From JBEIUO01 sp964549785 (lineage in GTDB: Bacteria; Planctomycetota; Phycisphaerae; Phycisphaerales; UBA1924): a stretch of 6,025 nucleotides of DNA. The stretch lies in contig CAZJXA010000210.1 in the NCBI GenBank assembly GCA_964549785.1, forward strand, positions 1 to 6,025, written 5' to 3'. Positions 1-5,255 of this stretch are shown in pieces. The notes beneath the pieces were generated by a model. The model did no database searches. It was not told the DNA's origin and was given only the letters and a program-made list of their open reading frames with translations. How positions within the stretch are numbered: position 1 is the first letter of the stretch; each line of letters begins with the position of its first letter. The position numbers and the translations under genes are program-made.

Positions 1-600
1 TTGTCCGGTTCCCGGGATAGGGGGCAGTCGGTTCAGGAGGACGGCGGAAACGGGCCCCCCGTCGGGGCCGATGAGTTGGAGGTCGCCGTCGCCGACGGAG
101 CCCCAGGAGATGCCGCGGTTGGCACCCGCGTGGTCGGTATAACGAACGGTGGCATCGAGGAAGGCCCCGCCCGCGGCGACGGAGGTCGTCAAGAGATCGA
201 CGGTGGGCGAGTTAAAGAAGAGGCCGTAGGTTTGGAGGAGTTGGGCGGGGAAGAATTGCTGGTTGTTGCGTCGAACGGCGTTTGCGGAGAGTTCGAGGAA
301 GTAGCCGCCGTTATCGCTGGCGTCCCAGTACCCTTGGAATTGGACGGTTCCATCGGTGTTGGTTTCACGGGGTGCCGGGAATGTGAACGCGGCGACGACT
401 GAGTTGTCGGCCTGAACGGCGGGCGTGCCGACCAGGGTTCCGGTGGCGAAGTAGCCGGTGGCGGTTGAGTACATCTTGACGTCGCCGGTGCCGATGGAAG
501 CGACATCGATGAGGCGGGAGTTGGCGAAGCGGACGGTCGCGGTGAGGGTGGTGAAGTTCTCGCCGACGGCTGTGGCGGCGAGGGCGACGGCGGAGCGTGG
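1..600 (-). other. Two Ig-like modules at the visible C-terminal end of the repeat protein
   Basis: After the last blade, residues about 1094-1204 read as a beta-rich module. It runs from 'TLTATVRFAN' through 'GTGDVKMYS', 'TNTDGTVQFQGYWDASDNGGYF' (quoted in part) to 'LELSANAVR'. A second copy starts near residue 1223 (PTVDLLTTSV) and continues with 'DATVRYTDHAG' and 'VGDGDLQLIGPDGG' until the window ends. The order 'T.TV.YTD - S..GDL.L.GP.G - W.A.DNG.Y...L' is a recurring pattern in the C-terminal parts of planctomycete surface proteins. The second copy is cut by the window edge. The domain family is assigned by pattern only. Confidence 0.55.
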
Positions 601-3600
601 GAGGGATTGGAGGAGGGTGACGGCGCTGGTGCTTGAGTTCACGCCGGCGATTTCGGCGACGGCATCGCTATTGGCCTGATAGGTATCGAAATCGCTCGCG
701 GGAAGCGGGAAAAGGGCGATCGAGGGGAAACCGGCGGGTCCGGCGTTTTCGAGGACGCTGAGGGCGGCTTGGGTGCCGGCGAGAATGTCGGTGCGGCCGT
801 CGCCGTTGATGTCGCGGAGACGGATGCGGGGACGGGTGTCGCTGACCCCGGTCTGGATGATCGGCTGGAGAGAGAATGAAATGGAGTCGCCTTCTGAACG
901 CGTGTTGGTGAGGATTTGGATGGGGGCGTTGAACTGGTCGAAACCGACGACGATTTCCGGTCGGCCGTCGCCCGAGAGGTCGGCGGCGGCGATTGACCAG
1001 GGCCCGCTGAGCCCGGTGGCGAAGGTCGCTCCGGGGTTGATTCCTTGGAAGATCTGGCCGGTGCCGGTTCCGTTATTCGGGTGGACGGTGACGGAGCCGC
1101 TGCTGTAGTTGGCGACCGCGGCATCGAGGTTTCCGTTGCCGTCAAAGTCAGCGAGGACGAGTGCCCGGGGGAAGTCTGCGGTGTCGGTGACGCCGCTGAA
1201 GGAGAACGTTCCGGTTCCGCTATTGCGGATGGACCAGATGCGGTTGGAGGCGGTCTGGAGGAGCACCACGTCCAGGCCGGCGACCGCATCGATGTTCCCG
1301 ACGGCCATGGCGGTGAAGGCGGTGACGGGGGATTCGGAGGCGGTAAAGACGGTTTGCGGGGCTCCGAAGAAGGTGGAGTTGTTGCCGGTGCCCGGGTGCA
1401 GCACCAGCCGCCGTTCGGTGTTGTCGCCGTCAAGGAGCAGGAGGTCGGTGCGGCCGTCGCCGTTAAAGTCCGCGAGGGCGGCATCGACGACGACCGTGGT
1501 CGCGGCCGCCCGGCTGGCGGCAGCGTCGAAACCCGCCGCCGAGCCGCGGCTGATGAAGACCGAATCGGGGAAATTCGAGTTGCTGACGGTGAGGAGGTCG
1601 ACGAAGCCGTCGCCGTCGATGTCCTGAGAGAAGGCGCGGACCGGGCTGGTGGCGCCCGGGATGCGGGTCACCGGGCCGACGAAGCGTCCGTTGCCCGCGT
1701 TGAAGGCGACGTCGAGCGTTTTGGCGGAGCGGTTGAGCGTGATAAGGTCGGGGGAGCCGCCGGAATCGAGATTGGCGAGGATGGAGGTGCCGCTTGAGAG
1801 CAGGGGGAATTCCTGCGAAAGGGTGATGGAAGCGCCGTCGTTCCGGATCACGCGGATGACGTTGTTGAACTCGTAGTGGATGACGAGGTCGGTGTCGCCG
1901 TCGGCGTCGATGTCGGCGGCGGAAAGGCTCCGGGCGTTGGATAACCCTGTCGGCGCCTCCAAATGGTTGGTGAAGATCACCGAGCCGGGCGTGGACTGGT
2001 TGAGGAAGATGTTGGCCGTGTTGGAGGCGGTGAATGCCAGATCGGGCCGGGCGTCGCCGGAAAAGTCGGCGAGTTGCATGCGCGAAACGTTGCTGGGGGC
2101 CGCGACCGAGACGCCGGCCGGATTGAGGGCGCCGGTGCCGGTGCTCAGGTGGATGGAGAACTCGAAGTCGCCGGCGAGCACGACGTCGCGCCCTCCGTCG
2201 CCGTCGATGTCGGCGAGTTGGATGTCGTCAAAGGCGATATCGGCTTGGTACGAGACGGGCGGGCCGAAGGTGCCCGAACCGGTGTTCAGCGTGACCGAGA
2301 AGCGGTCGAAAGCGCTGCGGAAGACCGCATCGGCGAGGCCGTCGCCGTTGAGGTCACCGAGCGCGAAAAACGATGTGCTGTAGAACCCCCCGTTGGCGAG
2401 GTTGAGGGCGACGGATTGAGGGCCGAGCACTCCGGAAGCCGAACCCCGCCGGACCACGAGATCGTCGCCGGTGTTATCGAGGCCTACAAGGTCGGCAAAG
2501 CCGTCGTTATTGACGTCTCCGAGCGCGATCGCCTGGATGGTGTTGCCGCCGCTCCCGAGGCTGTAATTGGCGGGAACGCTGAGGAAGCCGCCGAGGTTGC
2601 GAAGGGCCGACACCGTGGACCCCGATGAGGAGGGATTGAGGACGATGATGTCGGGGTCGCCGTCGCCGTCGATATCTCCCCGCGCAATCGTTTCGGGGGT
2701 CAGGGTTGCCTGGAGCGGGGCGACGATGATGGGGCCGGCCAGGATGCCGTTGCCGTAGTTGAAGCCGACGATGGCGGTGCGATCGAAATAGTCCACGGCG
2801 AAGAGGTCGAGGCCGGGCTCGTTGTCGGCGTTGCCGAGAGCCACGTCCTTGGAATCAAAGCCGTAGTCCTCGCGCGAGCCGATGATGAAGTTGCCGTTGT
2901 TGCGGAGGATGGCGGTGCGGGTTTGCGACGAGACCGCGATGTCGAGGTCGCCGTCGAGGTCGATATCGCCCAGGGTGACGCCGGTGGCGTTGGTGACCGG
3001 TTGCTCCTGCAGGGTCTCAAAGTCGAGGGTGCCGGGGCCGGCGACGACGCTCTTGAAGACCGACACGGTTCCCGGGGAGCCGGAGTTGGCGGTCACGATG
3101 TCGGCGAAGCCGTCGCCGTTGAGGTCGCCGGAAGCGACGCGGACGGGTCGCACGCCCGCGGTGTTTCGGGTGATGGCGTTGCCGAAGCCCCCGGCGCCGT
3201 TGTTGCGGAGGATGGTCACACTCTCCGAAAGCGTGTTGGCGACGACCAGATCGCGATCGCCGTCGCCGTCGAAATCACCCCACACCACGTCGGTCGGCTC
3301 ATCGCCCACGATGATCGCGGTCACCGGGCCGAACGCGGTCGGGGAGGTGCGAAGGGCGACCTCAAGCCGATCGGCCGAGCGGTCGGCGATGGCCACGTCG
3401 ATCTGGCCGTCGTTGTTGAAGTCGGCGAAGGCCGAATAGCGGAAGCGCGAGGACGCCGGGGTCCCGGCAATCGCGATGACCGTGGCCGCTCCGAAGGATC
3501 CGTCCGGGTTGCTGGTGTACACGTGCAACGCCCTCTGGCTGTATGAGGTCGCTACCAAGTCGGCCCGGCCGTCGGCGTTCCAGTCGAGGGCGTCCAAATC

Positions 3601-3879
3601 CGTGAGGAACTCGGTCGTGGGGAGCGACGAAGCCCTCCGATAGGTTCCGGCGATGGTGCTGCTGAGCGAGAGTTCGATGTATCCCTCGTCGTTCAGGGTC
3701 GCTACGTCGGAGCGGCCGTCGGCGTTGAAATCGGCGACGGCGAGGCGCTCGGGGTTCTGGGCGAGGGGCACGCGGGTGATTTCGTCGTACGCCGCGAGGA
3801 GTCGGCGTTCTTCGAGCGGTTCGAAAGGGATGGATGTGCCGGCGTGGGAGACGAGACGGCGGAAAAGCGTGGTGAGCAT
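1..3879 (-). CDS. Giant exported FG-GAP/VCBS repeat protein with LEPR-XLL-type N-terminus (3' end off window)
   Basis: A single minus-strand frame runs from ATG at 3879 to the left edge: 1293 codons and no in-frame stop, so the C-terminus is missing. Upstream, the same frame meets a stop at 3982-3984. The ATG is preferred because it puts the FEPLEERRLLAA motif at residues 19-30 and has a purine-rich GAGAG seven bases before it. Residues about 48-1031 hold roughly 20 Dx[DN]xDGxxD calcium-loop repeats, such as GDIDLDGDLD (304-313), the hallmark of FG-GAP/VCBS beta-propeller blades. From about residue 1094 come Ig-like modules. Known of the family: such proteins are exported, bind calcium through these loops and often act in adhesion or surface structures. 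Inferred: a cell-surface or extracellular protein. I see no enzymatic motif. Its partner and exact role cannot be read from the sequence. It is transcribed away from the nuclease gene and may well be monocistronic. Confidence 0.93.
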   Translation of the reverse strand, partial: MLTTLFRRLVSHAGTSIPFEPLEERRLLAAYDEITRVPLAQNPERLAVADFNADGRSDVATLNDEGYIELSLSSTIAGTYRRASSLPTTEFLTDLDALDWNADGRADLVATSYSQRALHVYTSNPDGSFGAATVIAIAGTPASSRFRYSAFADFNNDGQIDVAIADRSADRLEVALRTSPTAFGPVTAIIVGDEPTDVVWGDFDGDGDRDLVVANTLSESVTILRNNGAGGFGNAITRNTAGVRPVRVASGDLNGDGFADIVTANSGSPGTVSVFKSVVAGPGTLDFETLQEQPVTNATGVTLGDIDLDGDLDIAVSSQTRTAILRNNGNFIIGSREDYGFDSKDVALGNADNEPGLDLFAVDYFDRTAIVGFNYGNGILAGPIIVAPLQATLTPETIARGDIDGDGDPDIIVLNPSSSGSTVSALRNLGGFLSVPANYSLGSGGNTIQAIALGDVNNDGFADLVGLDNTGDDLVVRRGSASGVLGPQSVALNLANGGFYSTSFFALGDLNGDGLADAVFRSAFDRFSVTLNTGSGTFGPPVSYQADIAFDDIQLADIDGDGGRDVVLAGDFEFSIHLSTGTGALNPAGVSVAAPSNVSRMQLADFSGDARPDLAFTASNTANIFLNQSTPGSVIFTNHLEAPTGLSNARSLSAADIDADGDTDLVIHYEFNNVIRVIRNDGASITLSQEFPLLSSGTSILANLDSGGSPDLITLNRSAKTLDVAFNAGNGRFVGPVTRIPGATSPVRAFSQDIDGDGFVDLLTVSNSNFPDSVFISRGSAAGFDAAASRAAATTVVVDAALADFNGDGRTDLLLLDGDNTERRLVLHPGTGNNSTFFGAPQTVFTASESPVTAFTAMAVGNIDAVAGLDVVLLQTASNRIWSIRNSGTGTFSFSGVTDTADFPRALVLADFDGNGNLDAAVANYSSGSVTVHPNNGTGTGQIFQGINPGATFATGLSGPWSIAAADLSGDGRPEIVVGFDQFNAPIQILTNTRSEGDSISFSLQPIIQTGVSDTRPRIRLRDINGDGRTDILAGTQAALSVLENAGPAGFPSIALFPLPASDFDTYQANSDAVAEIAGVNSSTSAVTLLQSLPRSAVALAATAVGENFTTLTATVRFANSRLIDVASIGTGDVKMYSTATGYFATGTLVGTPAVQADNSVVAAFTFPAPRETNTDGTVQFQGYWDASDNGGYFLELSANAVRRNNQQFFPAQLLQTYGLFFNSPTVDLLTTSVAAGGAFLDATVRYTDHAGANRGISWGSVGDGDLQLIGPDGGPVSAVLLNRLPPIPGTGQ
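787..3732 (-). repeat. Array of about 20 FG-GAP/VCBS calcium-loop repeats, period near 51 residues
   Basis: The first Asp or Asn of each loop lies at residues 50, 99, 153, 202, 252, 305, 350, 402, 455, 509, 557, 605, 656, 703, 753, 804, 862, 911, 967 and 1023. Gaps are 45-58 residues. Most match D-[FILVW]-[DNS]-x-D-G-x-x-D followed by hydrophobic residues. The copies at 350 (NADNEPGLD), 703 (NLDSGGSPD) and 862 (NIDAVAGLD) are decayed, and a very weak further copy may lie at 1063-1072 (DFDTYQANSD). At DNA level the loop shows on the plus strand as recurring gccgtcgccgtnraarntc-like segments. These short near-repeats could support unequal recombination. Each unit probably forms one beta-propeller blade. 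Confidence 0.9.
3790..3879 (-). other. N-terminal basic leader plus LEERRLLA export-type signature (residues 1-30)
   Basis: Residues 1-18 are short and basic (MLTTLFRRLVSHAG...) and lack the long hydrophobic core of a standard Sec signal peptide. They are followed by F19-E-P-L-E-E-R-R-L-L-A-A30. This matches the LEPR-XLL type of motif known near the N-terminus of many large planctomycete secreted proteins, with E in place of P in the third-fourth position. After it the first FG-GAP blade begins within about 20 residues. The motif is seen directly. Its role as an export or sorting signal is an association from the family and is not shown here. Confidence 0.75.
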
Positions 3880-3886
3880 GGGGTTT

Positions 3887-3891
3887 CTCTC
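3887..3891 (-). promoter_or_regulatory. Weak ribosome binding site of the repeat protein
   Basis: Read on the minus strand, GAGAG lies seven bases (AAACCCC) before the ATG at 3879. This is a partial match to the anti-Shine-Dalgarno complement with normal spacing. It supports the chosen start but is weak, as is common in planctomycetes. Confidence 0.35.
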
Positions 3892-4019
3892 TGCGGGCGG
3901 CGGGCGGTGGAACGAATCGGCAGGAGTAGGTAAAACTACCCTTGCCCTCGGGCGACAGGACAAGAGAGAGAAAAGCCGGGCTTATGGGTGAAAGAAATCC
4001 GATAGAATTTCGTAACAGT

Positions 4020-4074
4020 TTGCGAGATAGATGGTTGCGGGATCGGAGGAGGGGGTCACGATCCGTTGCGAGAT
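4020..4074. repeat. Three direct repeats of TTGCGRGAT
   Basis: TTGCGAGAT occurs at 4020-4028 and again at 4066-4074. TTGCGGGAT, with one change, lies at 4035-4043. Start-to-start spacings are 15 and 31 bases, about 1.5 and 3 helical turns. The cluster lies in the divergent gap, where regulator sites would be expected. Function as an operator is inferred only. Confidence 0.45.
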
Positions 4075-4083
4075 TCGCGGATC
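4040..4083. promoter_or_regulatory. Two overlapping, mutually exclusive dyads
   Basis: GGATCG (4040-4045) can pair with CGATCC (4059-4064) across a 13-base loop. GATCCG (4060-4065) can pair with CGGATC (4078-4083) across a 12-base loop that contains one TTGCGAGAT copy. The two six-base-pair stems share 4060-4064, so in RNA only one could form at a time. They may be a leader structure or simply dyad protein-binding sites. They are short and could be chance. Confidence 0.3.
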
Positions 4084-4163
4084 AGGTTTGGGAAGCACAG
4101 CGCGGGATGGGACATTTGATGCCAGGCGATCGGCACGAAAGACCCCGCCGGGAACAGTCGGGA

Positions 4164-4177
4164 CGTTCGGTGGAACG
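4164..4177 (+). repeat. Small inverted repeat CGTTC-GGTG-GAACG before the nuclease start
   Basis: A perfect five-base stem with a four-base loop ends 15 bases before the ATG at 4193. An alternative pairing GTTCG/CGAAC (4165-4169 with 4176-4180) is also possible. It sits where a ribosome binding site would be expected, and no Shine-Dalgarno sequence is evident there. It could influence translation initiation or be chance. Confidence 0.25.
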
Positions 4178-4192
4178 AACTACCATTTTTGT

Positions 4193-5230
4193 ATGAACAC
4201 CGGAAGGCGCACCGTGCGGAGTTTGGCCTGGATTGTCGTGTTCGCGCTGGCGTCGCCGAGCTTGGCGTGGGATGCGGCGGGGCACCGGGCGATCACGCTG
4301 GTGGCGCTGGAGGGTTTGCCGGATTCGATGCCTGCGTGGCTGAAGGATCGGGAGACGCAGCTGCAGATCGCGGACCAGAGCGTGGTGCCGGATCGGTGGC
4401 GGGGCGTGAAGGTGGCCCAATTGACGCACCTCAACAACCCGGATCACTATCTTGATGTCGAGTATGTGGAGGAGTACGGGCTGACGCTCCGCACGATGCC
4501 GAACCTGCGGCACGAGTTTGTGAAGGCGATGGTGTTGGCGAAGGAGCGGGCGGGTCCGGAGTTCAAAGGCAAGCCGGTGAACCCGGCGCGGGATTTGGCC
4601 AAGACGGACGAATGGCCGGGGTTTCTAGCGCACGCCACGCTGGAGCAATGGGGGAAAGTGCAGTCGGCTTTCAAGACGGTGCGGACGCTGGAAGGATTGA
4701 ACGATCCGAAGCGCTCGAGCCAGCTGGCGATGGCCAGGGCCAACGCCGCGACGCACATGGGTGTGCTTTCGCACTTTGTCGGCGACACGACCCAGCCGCT
4801 GCACACCACGAAGCATCATCACGGATGGGTCGGGGACAACCCGAAGGGGTATTCGACGGAGTACAAGATTCACAGTTACATCGACGGGGGGATTCTGCGG
4901 CATCACGAGATCGGGCCTCCCGCCATCCGGGCGGGCGCGACGTTTGATCGGGTGGTGGATGCAAACGACCCGTGGGGCGATGTGCTGTCGCATATCGAGC
5001 GGAGTTTCGCGGAGGTTGAGCCGTTGTATGAGTTGAAGCGAAGCGGGGAGTTGGAGAACGCGGCGGGCAAGGTGTTCATCGTTTCGCGGCTGGCGGATGC
5101 GGCGGGGATGTTGGAAGCGTTGTACCAAGCGGCATGGGAAGCGTCGGCCCCGACGGAAAAGGAAATCGCGGATTTCGTGCGATTCGATGGGTTTGACCCG
5201 GACGTGGTGGCGGGGGAAGGGGCGGATTGA
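4193..5230 (+). CDS. Secreted S1/P1-type zinc nuclease (phospholipase C/P1 nuclease superfamily)
   Basis: The product is 345 residues. Start ATG 4193 is chosen over the in-frame ATG at 4031 because it opens directly on a signal peptide: R5, R6, R9, hydrophobic residues 11-20, then cleavage SLA|W after residue 25. The mature protein begins WDAAGH, so Trp1 and His6 match the zinc-binding N-terminus of P1 nuclease. The other ligands follow in order (mature numbering): D42, H60 in PDHYLD, H169 and D173 in SHFVGD, H179 in QPLH, H202 and D206 in HSYID. The last ligand is Asp, as in P1 nuclease; phospholipase C uses Glu. Family knowledge: the fold binds three zinc ions and cleaves phosphodiester bonds of single-stranded nucleic acid, or phospholipids. 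Predicted location is periplasm or outside the cell, perhaps for phosphate or nucleotide scavenging. The H60-to-H169 segment is about 50 residues longer than in P1. It is divergent from the repeat protein. Substrate is not certain. Confidence 0.92.
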   Translation: MNTGRRTVRSLAWIVVFALASPSLAWDAAGHRAITLVALEGLPDSMPAWLKDRETQLQIADQSVVPDRWRGVKVAQLTHLNNPDHYLDVEYVEEYGLTLRTMPNLRHEFVKAMVLAKERAGPEFKGKPVNPARDLAKTDEWPGFLAHATLEQWGKVQSAFKTVRTLEGLNDPKRSSQLAMARANAATHMGVLSHFVGDTTQPLHTTKHHHGWVGDNPKGYSTEYKIHSYIDGGILRHHEIGPPAIRAGATFDRVVDANDPWGDVLSHIERSFAEVEPLYELKRSGELENAAGKVFIVSRLADAAGMLEALYQAAWEASAPTEKEIADFVRFDGFDPDVVAGEGAD

Positions 5231-5255
5231 GGTGGATGAAGAAGGCGCTGATCGA
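5231..5255. other. 25-bp convergent gap without a clear terminator
   Basis: The nuclease stop TGA (5228-5230) and the peptidase stop (minus strand, 5256-5258) face each other across 25 bases. No stem-loop with a T tract was found on either strand. A loopless palindrome TGATCGATCA (5249-5258) overlaps the peptidase stop codon and is flanked by GCGC on both sides. The two transcripts probably overlap at their 3' ends. Confidence 0.5.

Larger units (their letters stand above)
3880..4192. promoter_or_regulatory. Divergent intergenic region (313 bp) with presumed promoters for both flanking genes
   Basis: No credible gene lies here. Because the repeat-protein and nuclease genes point away from each other, both promoters should be in or near this gap. 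On the plus strand, TAGAAT at 4003-4008 matches five of six bases of a -10 box but has no good -35 partner. No convincing minus-strand promoter was seen. The region also carries three 9-mer direct repeats (4020-4074), overlapping dyads (4040-4083) and a small inverted repeat (4164-4177) just before the nuclease start. A plus-strand reading frame opens at 4031 and runs into the nuclease, but its first 54 codons look like leader DNA. Confidence 0.5.

Noticed and set aside
639..1484. Minus-strand frame of 281 codons rich in Ser, Pro and Thr
   Set aside because: It is out of phase with the repeat protein on the same strand and has no recognisable motif. It is a frame-shifted shadow, not an independent gene.
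1045..3546. Long plus-strand open frames opposite the repeat protein (such as 1045-1797, 1963-2628 and 2923-3546), rich in Val, Glu, Gly and Asp
   Set aside because: They are codon-aligned antisense readings of the GDxDxDG-coding repeats. GC-rich codons rarely give antisense stops, and the translations are low-complexity with no domain. The minus frame is open over all 1293 codons and matches a known repeat family.
787..3732. Regular spaced repeats considered as a CRISPR array or a minisatellite
   Set aside because: The periodicity is about 150 bp with coding constraint, and the repeats diverge at the DNA level. They are explained by protein-level FG-GAP repeats in one open frame.
3940..3955. 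Possible hairpin around CCCTTGCCCTCGGG as a terminator or operator
   Set aside because: The stem is only three base pairs (CCC/GGG) with no T tract. The genes diverge here, so no terminator is expected.
4031..4192. N-terminal extension of the nuclease by 54 codons from the in-frame ATG at 4031
   Set aside because: The extension would bury the signal peptide inside the protein and abolish the free N-terminal Trp needed for zinc binding. Its sequence shows no domain. ATG 4193 gives a normal signal peptide.
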